Origin: an uncultured Microbacteriaceae bacterium
GTDB lineage: Bacteria; Actinomycetota; Actinomycetes; Actinomycetales; Microbacteriaceae
Assembly: GCA_903857985.1 (NCBI GenBank)
Contig: CAIOGW010000025.1
Location: 1-32,526, forward strand
DNA length: 32,526 nucleotides
Reading direction: 5' to 3'
The notes beneath the pieces are model-generated. The model ran no database searches and was not told the origin of the DNA. It saw only the letters and a list, made by a program, of their open reading frames with translations. The translations under genes and the position numbers were made by a program. Positions 6,754-14,906 of the stretch are shown one piece after another (position 1 is the stretch's first letter; every line of letters begins with the position of its first letter).

Positions 6754-8022
6754 GTGAAGATTCTCGTGGTGGGCTCGGGTGCGCGCGAGCACGCCATCAT
6801 CCTGTCGCTGCTCAGCGAGACCGAAGACCACGACATCACCTGCACTCCCGGCAACGCCGGCATCGCCCACGACGTGCCCTGCGTGATGGCCGATGCCAAC
6901 GACCCCGAGGCCGTGGCCGCCATGGCGAGCCAGCTCGAGGTTGACCTTGTGGTGATTGGCCCCGAAGCGCCGCTGGTGGCCGGTGTCGCCGATGCTGTGC
7001 GTGACGCGGGCATTGCCGTGTTCGGGCCGGATCAGGCTGCCGCTGCGCTGGAGGGATCGAAGTCTTTTGCCAAGCGCATCATGGATGCCGCCGGAGTTCC
7101 CACCGGCCGCGCTCATCGCGCCAGCACGCTGCTCGAGGCCGAGACAATCCTCGACGACTTTGGTGCCCCGTACGTGGTCAAAGCCGACGGCCTGGCGGCC
7201 GGCAAGGGCGTGATCGTTACGAGCGACCGCGACGCGGCGTTGGCGCACACCATGCACTGGCTCGCCGAGGGTGAGGTTCTGATCGAAGAGTTTCTCGACG
7301 GCGAGGAGGTGTCGCTGTTCGTCTTTGCCGACGGCCACGACGTGCTGCCCCTCACCCCGGCGCAGGACTTCAAGCGCCTCCTCGATGACGACGAAGGTCC
7401 CAACACCGGCGGAATGGGCGCCTACTCGCCACTCCCGTGGCTGGCCACGCAGTTTGGCAGCATCGATGCCTTCACGCGCGAGTGCGTGGAGACCGTGGCG
7501 CTGCCTGTGGTGCGCCAGCTCGAGAGCGAAGGCTCCCCGTTCGTTGGGCTTCTTTATTGCGGGCTCATCGTGACGAGCGCGGGCATCCGCGTGATCGAGT
7601 TCAACGCGCGCTTTGGCGACCCCGAGACGCAGGTTGTGCTGCCCCGAATGGTGACGCCACTCAGCAGAATGCTCTATGCGACTGCTGTGGGCGACCTCGC
7701 GAGTCAGCCCGCCATCGAATTCTCCGACGATGCGGTGATTACGGTCGTACTGGCCAGCGAGAACTACCCGGATATTCCCCTGACCGGTCGTGAGATCAGC
7801 GGGCTCGGCGATGCCTCCTCGGTTCCCGGTGTACACATCACCCACGCGGCCACTGCGCACGACGGCGAGCGCCTCGTGGCCTCAGGTGGTCGGGTGCTCA
7901 GCGTGGTTGCCCGCGGCGATTCTTTTGCCGAGGCGCGCACGCGAGCATATGACGCCATGGGGCGGATTGAGCTGCTGGGTGGCCAGTATCGGCGCGACAT
8001 TGCGGCCAAGGTGGTGGGCTAG
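6754..8022 (+). CDS. purD: Phosphoribosylamine-glycine ligase (GAR synthetase)
   Basis: PurD joins glycine to phosphoribosylamine with ATP, step 2 of purine synthesis. The 422-residue protein starts at GTG with [14 protein letters not shown], the usual N-domain start. It carries the ATP-grasp core: [41 protein letters not shown] and, for Mg-ATP binding, [20 protein letters not shown]. Length is typical. Transcription probably begins at the start codon from TAGGCT at 6742. The stop overlaps the purC GTG (TAGTG), so purD and purC are translationally coupled. A dispersed repeat lies in the upstream region. Confidence 0.97.
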   Translation: MKILVVGSGAREHAIILSLLSETEDHDITCTPGNAGIAHDVPCVMADANDPEAVAAMASQLEVDLVVIGPEAPLVAGVADAVRDAGIAVFGPDQAAAALEGSKSFAKRIMDAAGVPTGRAHRASTLLEAETILDDFGAPYVVKADGLAAGKGVIVTSDRDAALAHTMHWLAEGEVLIEEFLDGEEVSLFVFADGHDVLPLTPAQDFKRLLDDDEGPNTGGMGAYSPLPWLATQFGSIDAFTRECVETVALPVVRQLESEGSPFVGLLYCGLIVTSAGIRVIEFNARFGDPETQVVLPRMVTPLSRMLYATAVGDLASQPAIEFSDDAVITVVLASENYPDIPLTGREISGLGDASSVPGVHITHAATAHDGERLVASGGRVLSVVARGDSFAEARTRAYDAMGRIELLGGQYRRDIAAKVVG

Positions 8023-8948
8023 TGGTTTCGACAGGCTCAACCAGCGACAGCACAGGCTCAACCAGCGACAGCGCAGGCTCAGCGGCCAATCTACCTGGGT
8101 GGTCGCACGCCTACTCTGGCAAGGTGCGCGATCTCTATGTGCCTGCCGGCCAGGACCTCGACACTGCTCCACGCATCCTCGTGGTTGCCAGCGACCGGGT
8201 GAGCGCATTCGACCATGTTCTTGAGCCGGGCATCCCCGGTAAGGGCGCGCTGCTCACTCGTCTCAGCACCTGGTGGTTTAGCAAACTCGGTGTCAGTAAT
8301 CACCTGCGCGAGCCCGATTCGAGCACGCCGGAAATTCCCGCGAGTGTTGCGACATCATCGATGCTGGTAGCCAACCTCGATATGTTTCCCGTCGAGGCCG
8401 TGGTGCGGGGTTACCTCACGGGAAGCGGTTGGTTGGAGTACGAGGCAACCCACAGCGTCTGCGGAATAGTGCTGCCGGCCGGCCTCAACGACGGCGACAA
8501 ACTGCCCGAACCCATTTACACGCCAGCGTGGAAGGCTCCCGTCGGTGAGCACGACGAGAACATTTCGTTCGAGCGAACAGTCGAACTCGTTGGCGCCGAC
8601 GACGCTGCCGCCATCCGCGACCTGTCGCTGAAAGTTTTTGCTGCGGCGAGCGCCATCGCGGCCAAGCACGACGTCATTCTGGCGGACACAAAGTTTGAGT
8701 TTGGGCGCGACCGTGAGACGGGCCAGATCTGCCTCGCAGACGAGGTGCTCACGAGCGACTCGTCACGCTATTGGGATGGGCGCGACTACGCCGCGGGCAA
8801 TAGGGGCCTGAGTTTTGACAAGCAGATTGTGCGCGACTGGTTGAGCGCCAACTGGGACAAGCACGGCGCCCCTCCCGCGCTCCCGGCCGAAATCATTGCC
8901 CAAACCGTCGCCCGCTACGAATCCCTCATCGAACGTCTCGTCGAGTAG
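8022..8948 (+). CDS. purC: Phosphoribosylaminoimidazole-succinocarboxamide synthase (SAICAR synthetase)
   Basis: PurC condenses CAIR with aspartate using ATP. The core runs from LPGWSHAYSGKVRDLY, through VASDRVSAFDHVLEPGIPGKG and VVRGYLTGSGW, to DTKFEFGRD and LTSDSSRYW, all family hallmarks. The gene starts at a GTG overlapping the purD stop by one base, with AAGGTGG upstream. Of its 308 residues, the first ~20 (VSTGSTSDSTGSTSDSAGSA) are low-complexity and are encoded by tandem 21-bp units of the dispersed repeat family. No start codon lies between these units and the catalytic core, so they must be translated. This N-terminal tag is unusual for PurC; it is probably disordered and tolerated rather than functional. 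Confidence 0.96.
   Translation: MVSTGSTSDSTGSTSDSAGSAANLPGWSHAYSGKVRDLYVPAGQDLDTAPRILVVASDRVSAFDHVLEPGIPGKGALLTRLSTWWFSKLGVSNHLREPDSSTPEIPASVATSSMLVANLDMFPVEAVVRGYLTGSGWLEYEATHSVCGIVLPAGLNDGDKLPEPIYTPAWKAPVGEHDENISFERTVELVGADDAAAIRDLSLKVFAAASAIAAKHDVILADTKFEFGRDRETGQICLADEVLTSDSSRYWDGRDYAAGNRGLSFDKQIVRDWLSANWDKHGAPPALPAEIIAQTVARYESLIERLVE
8025..8084 (+). repeat. Tandem 21-bp repeat in the purC N-terminus
   Basis: Two identical 21-bp units (8031-8051 and 8052-8072; each begins ACAGGCTCAACCAGCG) and a partial third at 8073-8084 follow the purC GTG. TCGACAGGCTCAACCAGCGA matches the reverse complement of 31316-31335 at 18 of 20 bases, tying it to the intergenic repeat family. Each unit encodes TGSTSDS. 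Confidence 0.9.
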
Positions 8949-8955
8949 CCGGCGC

Positions 8956-8970
8956 GAGGCACCGAGCCTC
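8956..8970 (+). terminator. Weak hairpin after purC
   Basis: GAGGC at 8956-8960 pairs with GCCTC at 8966-8970 around ACCGA, eight bases after the purC stop. There is no U-run; a terminator function is only possible. Confidence 0.25.
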
Positions 8971-9066
8971 AGCGTCCACGCCCGGTCACACCCGCGTAAC
9001 CCCCTGGTCTGTGGATGGCCCGCCTCGCCTAAATAACATACTTCGGCCTGTTAGAGGTTTTCCCCC

Positions 9067-9072
9067 TAGAGT
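9067..9072 (+). promoter_or_regulatory. Putative -10 box for the PH-like gene
   Basis: TAGAGT lies 31 bases before the ATG at 9104; TTCGGC at 9042-9047 is a poor -35 candidate. The leader would include the GGGAGA ribosome site. Confidence 0.35.
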
Positions 9073-9103
9073 GAGCACGTTGACGCGAGGAATGGGAGAA
9101 GCT

Positions 9104-9457
9104 ATGCCGAAGATCGAGATTGTTGATAACACCCTCAAGGTTGAGCTCACGGGTGCCGAGAAATTCGCGGCGTTCTCGGGAAACCTCTCTTTTCCGATGA
9201 GTCACGTGAAGAGCGTCGCGGTCGATGAGGCGGCGGTGGATCACCTCGGGCTCCGAGCGCCTGGCGTGCATCTCCCCGGAGTCTTTGCCGCTGGCACTTA
9301 CTATCACGACGGAGATCGCCAGTTTGTTTACTGGCACGAGGGTGACATCGCCGTGGTCATTAACCTCAGCGACGAGAAATACGACCGGCTCATCGTGGGC
9401 GTCTCTGGCACTCGCGCCGACGCCGACGCGCTCGTGGCCCGGATTTCGCCGAGCTAG
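9104..9457 (+). CDS. Conserved actinobacterial protein, probably PH-like beta-barrel
   Basis: I start at MPKIEIVDNTLKVELTGAEK because GGGAGA sits five bases upstream; the longer frame from 9011 begins in non-coding sequence. The 117-residue protein has alternating beta-type segments: LSFPMSHVKSVAVDEAAV, GVHLPGVFAAGTYYHDGDRQ and VINLSDEKYDRLIVGV, then a C-terminal helix. This resembles small uncharacterised actinobacterial proteins with a bacterial PH-like fold, but I cannot confirm the fold. It has no catalytic motif, signal peptide or membrane segment. It stands alone between purC and purS, with its own promoter candidate at 9067. Confidence 0.75.
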   Translation: MPKIEIVDNTLKVELTGAEKFAAFSGNLSFPMSHVKSVAVDEAAVDHLGLRAPGVHLPGVFAAGTYYHDGDRQFVYWHEGDIAVVINLSDEKYDRLIVGVSGTRADADALVARISPS

Positions 9458-9468
9458 GTAACCGCCAA

Positions 9469-9539
9469 GGTTTCGATACGCGCCTTCGGCGCTACTCAAC
9501 CAGCGGGAGCGCGCCTGCGGCGCTACTCAACCAGCGGGG
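9469..9539. repeat. One full and one partial dispersed repeat upstream of purS
   Basis: Copy 1 (9469-9507) reads GGTTTCGATACG, GCGCC-TTC-GGCGC hairpin, TACTCAACCAGCGGG. Copy 2 (9508-9539) lacks the left arm but has a GCGCC-TGC-GGCGC hairpin and TACTCAACCAGCGGGG. The right end stops 14 bases before the purS -10 box, so the repeat occupies the expected -35 region. Confidence 0.9.
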
Positions 9540-9553
9540 CGCTTGGCGACCGA

Positions 9554-9559
9554 TAGAAT
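9554..9559 (+). promoter_or_regulatory. -10 box for the purS operon
   Basis: TAGAAT matches TATAAT at five of six positions, 36 bases before the purS ATG. The -35 position falls in the dispersed repeat and has no TTGACA-like hexamer. GGAG at 9587-9590 serves as ribosome site. Confidence 0.55.
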
Positions 9560-9595
9560 TGGTGCATCCCACCCCTCGAGACAGTCGGAGCCACA

Positions 9596-9862
9596 ATGCC
9601 CACCATCGTCGTCGAGGTCATGCCCAAAGCCGAACTTCTTGACCCTGCGGGCAAGGCAGTTGCCGGTGCGTTGGCACGACTCGGACACACCGAATTCGCG
9701 AACGTGCGCATTGGAAAGCGGTTCGAGCTCACCGTTGAGGGGCCGATAACCGAGGCCACCCTCGCCGCGGCACGCACCATCGCCGAAGAGATGCTGTCCA
9801 ACCAGGTCATCGAAGACGTCATCAGCGTGCACGAAGCACCAGCATCCGGGGCCAGCGCGTAA
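9596..9862 (+). CDS. purS: Phosphoribosylformylglycinamidine synthase, PurS subunit
   Basis: PurS is the small structural subunit that joins PurQ and PurL into the FGAM synthase complex (step 4). The 88-residue protein begins [20 protein letters not shown] and has [20 protein letters not shown] and [16 protein letters not shown], the standard beta-alpha-beta pattern with normal length. It starts behind GGAG and a clear TAGAAT -10 box. Its TAA overlaps the purQ ATG by one base (TAATG), coupling translation. It leads the purS-purQ-DUF3817-purL operon. Confidence 0.97.
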   Translation: MPTIVVEVMPKAELLDPAGKAVAGALARLGHTEFANVRIGKRFELTVEGPITEATLAAARTIAEEMLSNQVIEDVISVHEAPASGASA

Positions 9863-10554
9863 TGCGCGTCGGCGTCATCACCTTTCCGGGTTCTCTCGAC
9901 GACCGCGATGCCCAGCGTGCTATCCGCTTAGCCGGGGCCGAGCCGGTTGCCCTCTGGCACGGCGAACACGACCTCAAGAAGGTTGATGCCATCGTGCTTC
10001 CCGGCGGGTTTAGCTACGGCGACTACCTGCGCTGCGGTGCCATCGCCAGCCACTCGCCCATCATGGCCGAGGTGGTCGATGCGGCCAACAAGGGAATGCC
10101 CGTGCTCGGCATCTGCAACGGATTCCAGATGCTCGTTGAGGCGCACCTCCTGCCCGGCGGCCTGATCCGCAATGACCACGGGCGCTTCGTGCGCCGCGAC
10201 CAGATGATTCGGGTCGAGAACAATCGCACCGATTGGACCAACAAGTTCGACGAGAGCGAAGAGATTGTGATTCCGCTCAAGAACGGTGAGGGTGGCTACA
10301 TCGCCGATAAGGCCACGCTCGATCGCCTCGAGGGCGACGGGCTCGTGACTTTTCGCTACCTCGGCGTGAACCCAAACGGATCGCTCAACGACATCGCGGG
10401 AATCAGTAACGAACGCGGCAATGTGGTGGGGCTCATGCCACACCCGGAGCACGCGGTGGAGAGAGGGTTCGGGCCCAACACCGCCGACGCCATGCGCTCG
10501 GGCATCGACGGCCTGCGCATCTTCACGAGCATGATTGCGAAGGTACTCGCGTGA
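9862..10554 (+). CDS. purQ: Phosphoribosylformylglycinamidine synthase, glutaminase subunit
   Basis: PurQ releases ammonia from glutamine for PurL. The 230-residue class I amidotransferase has [18 protein letters not shown], the nucleophile elbow GICNGFQ with Cys85, and the His194-Pro-Glu196 pair in [15 protein letters not shown]. It begins [17 protein letters not shown]. Its start overlaps purS by one base and its TGA overlaps the next gene as GTGA, so translation is coupled throughout. All catalytic residues are present. Confidence 0.97.
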   Translation: MRVGVITFPGSLDDRDAQRAIRLAGAEPVALWHGEHDLKKVDAIVLPGGFSYGDYLRCGAIASHSPIMAEVVDAANKGMPVLGICNGFQMLVEAHLLPGGLIRNDHGRFVRRDQMIRVENNRTDWTNKFDESEEIVIPLKNGEGGYIADKATLDRLEGDGLVTFRYLGVNPNGSLNDIAGISNERGNVVGLMPHPEHAVERGFGPNTADAMRSGIDGLRIFTSMIAKVLA

Positions 10555-11045
10555 GCGCGCCCGTAACGACGGCATCACCCCGCCGGTTCACGCCCAAGCG
10601 CCTTTACCTGATCCTCGCCATCGCGGAGGCCTGCACCTGGACGCTCCTGATCGCAGGCTTGATTCTGCGAGCGACGTCGGGTATCGATGCCACGTTGTTC
10701 ACCGTGGTTGGCGGTCTGCACGGCTTCGTGTTCCTGTCCTATGGGGCCACCGCGATTCTGGTTGCCATCAACCAGCGCTGGCATCCACTCGTGGCGCTTC
10801 TCGCCGTGGCCACGGCCATCGTGCCCTACGCCACCATCCCCTTCGACGTGGTTCAGTCGCGCCGGGGAGCGCTTAACGGTGACTGGCGGTTGACGGAATC
10901 CGACGACCCTCGCGACAAGAACTGGTTCGACCGCACCGTGCGCTGGTTCCTTAACCGTCCCGGACTTCTCGTGCTGGTCGTCGTTGTCGCCATTGTTCTC
11001 GTTTTCAGTATTTTGCTGCTTGTCGGCCCTCCCGGAGGTCGCTAA
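10551..11045 (+). CDS. DUF3817 membrane protein
   Basis: This 164-residue protein begins at a GTG overlapping the purQ stop by four bases. The first part holds the DUF3817 pattern: [33 protein letters not shown], and a third segment reading [21 protein letters not shown] fourth segment ([20 protein letters not shown]) near the C-terminus is an addition to the core domain. Between them is a charged cytosolic stretch with [22 protein letters not shown]3817 proteins have no assigned biochemical function. Being inside the purS-purQ-purL operon, co-expression with FGAM synthase is certain in practice, but a role in purine metabolism is not established. Confidence 0.85.
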   Translation: MSAPVTTASPRRFTPKRLYLILAIAEACTWTLLIAGLILRATSGIDATLFTVVGGLHGFVFLSYGATAILVAINQRWHPLVALLAVATAIVPYATIPFDVVQSRRGALNGDWRLTESDDPRDKNWFDRTVRWFLNRPGLLVLVVVVAIVLVFSILLLVGPPGGR

Positions 11046-11047
11046 CC

Positions 11048-13339
11048 ATGAGCCGACACGTTGCCGACACCGTGGCCAACGCCGCCGCGACCCCGGAGAA
11101 GGAACAACCGTTCGCCGCACTCGGACTCAAGCCCGACGAGTACGCCAGGATTCGCGAGATTCTGGGTCGTCGCCCCACCTCCGGCGAGCTGGCCATGTAC
11201 TCGGTGATGTGGAGCGAGCACTGCTCGTACAAGTCGTCCAAGATATACCTGCGGCAGTTTGGCCAAAAGGTCACCGACAAAATGCGAGAGCGTCTCATGG
11301 TGGGCATGGGCGAGAACGCCGGCGTGGTGGATATCGGTGAGGGCTGGGCCGTCACCTTCAAGGTGGAGAGCCACAACCACCCCAGCTACATCGAACCGTT
11401 TCAGGGCGCGGCCACCGGTGTGGGCGGAATTGTTCGCGACATCATCTCGATGGGTGCGCGTCCCGTTGCCGTGATGGATCAGTTGCGCTTTGGTGCGATT
11501 GACCACCCCGACACAGCCCGCGTGGTGCACGGCGTGGTGGGCGGTATCAGCTTCTACGGCAACTGCCTCGGTCTGCCCAACATTGGCGGCGAGACAGTCT
11601 TCGACGCGGTGTACCAGGGCAACCCGCTGGTGAACGCGCTGGCCGTGGGTGTTCTTCGGCACGAAGACTTACACCTTGCTAACGCCTCCGGCGTGGGCAA
11701 CAAGGTGGTACTTTTCGGCGCACGCACGGGCGGCGATGGAATTGGAGGCGCATCGATACTGGCGTCCGACTCGTTCGACTCCACCGGGCCCACCAAGCGG
11801 CCCGCCGTTCAGGTGGGCGACCCGTTTGCCGAGAAAGTGCTCATCGAGTGCTGCCTCGAGTTGTACGCCGGCGGACTCGTGGAGGGCATTCAAGACCTCG
11901 GCGCTGCGGGCATCTCGTGTGCAACGAGTGAGCTGGCCAGCAACGGCGATGGCGGCATGTTCGTGGAGCTAGACAACGTGCTGCTGCGCGATCCCACGCT
12001 CACCGCAGAAGAGATCCTCATGTCGGAAAGCCAAGAGCGCATGATGGCAGTGGTCAAGCCCGAGAAGCTAGAAGCTTTTCTGGCCGTGGTGGCCAAGTGG
12101 GACGTGGAGACGAGCGTGCTGGGCGAGGTGACCGACACCGGGCGACTGATCATTCACCACGGTGGCGAAGAGATTGTGAACGTTGACCCTCGCACAGTGG
12201 CCATCGACGGGCCGGTGTACGAGCGGCCGGTTGCCTATCCCGCCTGGATTGATGCCCTGCAGGCCAACTCGGCGAGCGCGCTTCCCCGCGCCACCGAGGG
12301 CGACGAACTTCGCGAGCAGTTTCTCGCGCTCGTGGCCAGCCCCAACCTGGCCGACACGTCGTACATCACCGATCAGTACGACTACTACGTCGGGGGCAAC
12401 ACGGCCCTGGCTTTCCCCGACGATGCGGGCATGATCCGCGTCGACGAAGAATCCGGCCTTGGGTTTGCGATCGCCACCGACGCTAACGGCCGCTACTGCC
12501 AGCTCGACCCCTACGAGGGTGCGCGCCTGGCACTCGCGGAGGCCTTCCGCAACGTGTCGATGACGGGTGCCGTGCCAGCCGCCGTCACCGACTGTCTCAA
12601 CTTTGGCAGCCCCGAGAATCCCGAGGTGATGTGGCAGTTCATGCGGTCCGTTGAGGGCTTGGGCGACGCGTGCATGGAGCTGGAGATTCCCGTCACGGGC
12701 GGCAACGTTTCGTTCTACAACCAGACCGGCGACCAGCCCATTCACCCCACTCCGGTGGTGGGCGTGCTCGGCATCATCGACGACGTGGAGCGTCGAGTGC
12801 CCAGCGCCTGGCAAGACGAGGGCAACAACATCTACCTGCTGGGTGTCACGCGCACCGAACTCGATGGATCCGCCTGGGCCGGGACGATTCATGGGCACCT
12901 CGGTGGCCGACCTCCGCAGTTATCTCTCAATGACGAGAAAGCGCTTGCCCATCTCGTGCAGGGCGCCGCACTCGAGGGGCTGCTAATGAGCGCCCATGAC
13001 CTCTCTGAGGGCGGCCTGGCGCAGGCGCTGGCCGAGAGCGTGGCGCGCTTCGGAATCGGCGCCCGCGTGTGGCTCAACGACATCATTGAGCGCGACGGCA
13101 TGGACCTCACCTCGGCGCTGTTCTCGGAGTCGACCGCCCGCGCCATCGTCACGGTGCCGCGCGAAGACGACGTCAAATTCGTGGGCCTGTGCGAAGCACG
13201 TGGCTATCCCGTTCTCCGCATTGGTGTCACCGACGGTCGTGACTACGAGGCCACACTGCACGTGCAGGACGTCTTCACCGTGCCGGTGGCCGAGATCCGC
13301 GAACGCAGCAATGCCACCCTCCCGCACTACTTCGCGTAA
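11048..13339 (+). CDS. purL: Phosphoribosylformylglycinamidine synthase, PurL subunit
   Basis: PurL is the large ATP-dependent subunit that converts FGAR to FGAM with ammonia from PurQ. At 763 residues it is the small form that needs separate PurS and PurQ. Motifs include [62 protein letters not shown] and, in the second half, [13 protein letters not shown] and [22 protein letters not shown] precedes the ATG at a normal distance, and only two bases separate it from the upstream stop. It ends the operon and converges on the chorismate mutase; no clear terminator is visible. Confidence 0.98.
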   Translation: MSRHVADTVANAAATPEKEQPFAALGLKPDEYARIREILGRRPTSGELAMYSVMWSEHCSYKSSKIYLRQFGQKVTDKMRERLMVGMGENAGVVDIGEGWAVTFKVESHNHPSYIEPFQGAATGVGGIVRDIISMGARPVAVMDQLRFGAIDHPDTARVVHGVVGGISFYGNCLGLPNIGGETVFDAVYQGNPLVNALAVGVLRHEDLHLANASGVGNKVVLFGARTGGDGIGGASILASDSFDSTGPTKRPAVQVGDPFAEKVLIECCLELYAGGLVEGIQDLGAAGISCATSELASNGDGGMFVELDNVLLRDPTLTAEEILMSESQERMMAVVKPEKLEAFLAVVAKWDVETSVLGEVTDTGRLIIHHGGEEIVNVDPRTVAIDGPVYERPVAYPAWIDALQANSASALPRATEGDELREQFLALVASPNLADTSYITDQYDYYVGGNTALAFPDDAGMIRVDEESGLGFAIATDANGRYCQLDPYEGARLALAEAFRNVSMTGAVPAAVTDCLNFGSPENPEVMWQFMRSVEGLGDACMELEIPVTGGNVSFYNQTGDQPIHPTPVVGVLGIIDDVERRVPSAWQDEGNNIYLLGVTRTELDGSAWAGTIHGHLGGRPPQLSLNDEKALAHLVQGAALEGLLMSAHDLSEGGLAQALAESVARFGIGARVWLNDIIERDGMDLTSALFSESTARAIVTVPREDDVKFVGLCEARGYPVLRIGVTDGRDYEATLHVQDVFTVPVAEIRERSNATLPHYFA

Positions 13340-13374
13340 TTTACAGTCGTTCGGCAAGTGCGAGAAGAAGAGGG

Positions 13375-13695
13375 CTAGTCGCGGCCCGAAGCCAGTCGCT
13401 CATGGTGATGAATAACTTCGTCAACCACAAAGTTGAACCACTTCTCAGCAAAGGCAGGATCGAGGTCAGCCTGTTCGGCCAGGGCTCGGAGACGCGCCAC
13501 CTGTCGCTTTTCGCGGTCGGGGTCTGATGCTGGCATGTCATTTTCAGCCTTCAGAACGCCCACAGCCTGGGTGAACTTGAACCGCTCCGCCAGTAGGTGA
13601 ATCAATGCGGCATCGATATTGTCAATGCTCTGTCGCAGGGAAGCCAAGCGAGCTAGCGCCTCGTCACCGAGGCCATCGTGCGCATCAGCAGCCAT
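13375..13695 (-). CDS. Chorismate mutase (AroQ-type)
   Basis: This 106-residue all-helical protein matches the AroQ class, which rearranges chorismate to prephenate for Phe/Tyr synthesis. The first helix carries LRQSIDNIDAALIHLLAERF with the conserved Arg and Asp. It is followed by VGVLKAENDMPASDPDREKR (Lys and Arg ligands), VARLRALA and a final helix ending FVVDEVIHHHE. Length is normal for a monofunctional AroQ. There is no ribosome site, and TAAAGT ends six bases before the ATG, so the message is probably leaderless. It is convergent with purL and stands alone. Confidence 0.9.
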   Translation of the reverse strand: MAADAHDGLGDEALARLASLRQSIDNIDAALIHLLAERFKFTQAVGVLKAENDMPASDPDREKRQVARLRALAEQADLDPAFAEKWFNFVVDEVIHHHERLASGRD

Positions 13696-13701
13696 GTAAC
13701 G

Positions 13702-13707
13702 ACTTTA
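13702..13707 (-). promoter_or_regulatory. -10 box for leaderless chorismate mutase gene
   Basis: TAAAGT on the minus strand ends six bases before the ATG, placing transcription start at the start codon. No -35 consensus is seen. Confidence 0.5.
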
Positions 13708-13789
13708 GCGCAGGCCCACACGGCGAAAGAGGAGTGATTTTCTCTGCTCTTCCGTTGCGCACCCTCGGGTGGATGCTGACGCCGTCGGA

Positions 13790-14491
13790 CTAGTCGTCAT
13801 CACTAACGTTGCCGCGTCCGTTGTCGCCGCGTCCGCCATCACCGCGTCCGCCATCGCCACGTCCGCCATCACCACGTCCGCCATCACCACGTCCGCCATC
13901 GCCACGTCCGCCATCGCCACGTCCGCCATCACCGCGTCCGCCGTCGCCGCGTCCGCCATTACCGCCGCCGGATCCCGCGTCATCTGACGACTCGGGGTCA
14001 TCAGGATCCACAGAATCGACCGAGTCTTCGGTGTTTTCCACAGGGGCCCCCGTGCGTGCCGGCACGTTTCCGATACCCCCGTCAGGTGTGCCGGGCTCGC
14101 CCTCAGTTCCGTCATCGCCCACAGTGCCGTCGTCTTCGACGACTTCTTCCGAGAGGGGTGATTGGCTCCATGCATCTGACTCCTGGTCGCGGTGGTCCTC
14201 GAAGACGTCAGCGAGGCCCGAAAGCATGGCCGGATTCTCGAGGAGGCTCGCTACCTGCGCGCTGATGGCCGGATCAATCACGCCGGCCTCAATAGCGTCG
14301 GCGAGCTGCCCCACCAACTCCTGCGAGAGGTCGGCGGAAAGCTCGTCGAGGCCAAGGTTTTGCAGTGTCGCGCCAACGAGGGCTTGCGCAATGGCATCGT
14401 TCGTGGCCCCACTGGCCGGATTGGCCACAAAGGCCACGGGAACACTCAAGCCCAGTCCGAGTCCGATGACGATCAAGATTTTGCGGATCAT
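13790..14491 (-). CDS. Secreted protein with nine GGRGD repeats
   Basis: The 233-residue protein opens with a signal peptide (MIRKILIVIGLGLGLSVPVA, cleavage likely near PASGA at about residue 30). A helical region follows (ALVGATLQNLGLDELSADLS, AQVASLLENPAMLSGLADVF), then an acidic low-complexity spacer (VEDDGTVGDDGTEGEPGT, EDSVDSVDPDDPESSDD). It ends with nine GGRGD units and NGRGN. The repeats contain the RGD tripeptide known from integrin ligands, but bacteria have no integrins and the motif may simply reflect 15-bp repeat expansion. The gene overlaps the lipoprotein stop by four bases (ATGA), so the two form an exported pair. No family recognised; there is no anchor after the repeats. Confidence 0.8.
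   Translation of the reverse strand: MIRKILIVIGLGLGLSVPVAFVANPASGATNDAIAQALVGATLQNLGLDELSADLSQELVGQLADAIEAGVIDPAISAQVASLLENPAMLSGLADVFEDHRDQESDAWSQSPLSEEVVEDDGTVGDDGTEGEPGTPDGGIGNVPARTGAPVENTEDSVDSVDPDDPESSDDAGSGGGNGGRGDGGRGDGGRGDGGRGDGGRGDGGRGDGGRGDGGRGDGGRGDNGRGNVSDDD
13826..13960 (-). repeat. Nine 15-bp tandem repeats encoding GGRGD
   Basis: Nine contiguous 15-bp units of the form RCCRCGTCCGCCRTY (plus strand) fill 13826-13960. They differ only at a few mostly synonymous positions. Being within a coding frame and without spacers, this is a protein repeat, not a CRISPR array. Confidence 0.95.
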
Positions 14492-14802
14492 TTGCTTGCC
14501 ACCGCCACGTCCGTCTCGGCACGCTGGCGCCAGAGATTGAGGGTATTGGCCAGAATTGCGTCTCTAGCGGCGTTCACCTCGGCTGAGGAAACAATGCTCT
14601 TTTCGACGGCAGCTTGTATGTCTCCGGACGACAGGATGACAGCGGCAAGAAGGACACCTTCGGCAGATACATTGTCGGGCAACTCATCGGTAAGGATGTT
14701 GCCTGATTCAACGCCAGTGGGCAACGAGCACGCAGCGAGTGTTCCGAGTGCAATGGCACCCGCGGCAAAGGCCACGAGAGCTCCGGTCACTATCTTGCGC
14801 AT
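14488..14802 (-). CDS. Small predicted lipoprotein
   Basis: The 104-residue protein has a basic start, a hydrophobic stretch and a lipobox: GALVAFAAGAIALGTLAACS, with Cys25 as the probable lipidated residue. The mature part is short and helical (LPDNVSAEGVLLAAVILSSG, VNAARDAILANTLNLWRQR) and has no known domain. GGAGGG lies directly against the ATG, too close for a ribosome site. TACGCT ends exactly six bases before the ATG, so the transcript is probably leaderless. Its stop overlaps the start of the RGD-repeat protein, so the two products are likely made together at the cell surface. Function unknown. Confidence 0.8.
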   Translation of the reverse strand: MRKIVTGALVAFAAGAIALGTLAACSLPTGVESGNILTDELPDNVSAEGVLLAAVILSSGDIQAAVEKSIVSSAEVNAARDAILANTLNLWRQRAETDVAVASK

Positions 14803-14808
14803 CCCTCC

Positions 14809-14814
14809 AGCGTA
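14809..14814 (-). promoter_or_regulatory. -10 box for leaderless lipoprotein gene
   Basis: TACGCT on the minus strand ends six bases before the ATG at 14802. The six intervening bases are GGAGGG, which cannot serve as a ribosome site at zero spacing, supporting a leaderless start. Confidence 0.45.
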
Positions 14815-14906
14815 AGGGAATGGCGCGTTGGCGGTCTGTTTGCGATGTCAAAGGTTTGACCAAGGATTTCGGCTCGCGCACCGGTGTGGCGCGCCGTGAG
14901 GTCGAC

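Noticed and set aside
6328-7860. 510-codon minus-strand frame
   Set aside because: It is antisense to purD and the SCP-like gene; its content is typical GC-rich shadow sequence without recognisable motifs.
9011-9103. Upstream start for the PH-like protein
   Set aside because: No ribosome site at 9011, the extension covers the -10 candidate, and GGGAGA sits correctly before 9104.
13826-13960. Regularly spaced short repeats resembling a CRISPR array
   Set aside because: Units are 15 bp, contiguous and in a coding frame, with no unique spacers and no cas genes nearby.
13809-14540. Long plus-strand frame with (RPPSP)n repeats
   Set aside because: It is the antisense image of the GGRGD repeat gene and continues into the antisense of the lipoprotein; the minus frame has a signal peptide and a coupled start.
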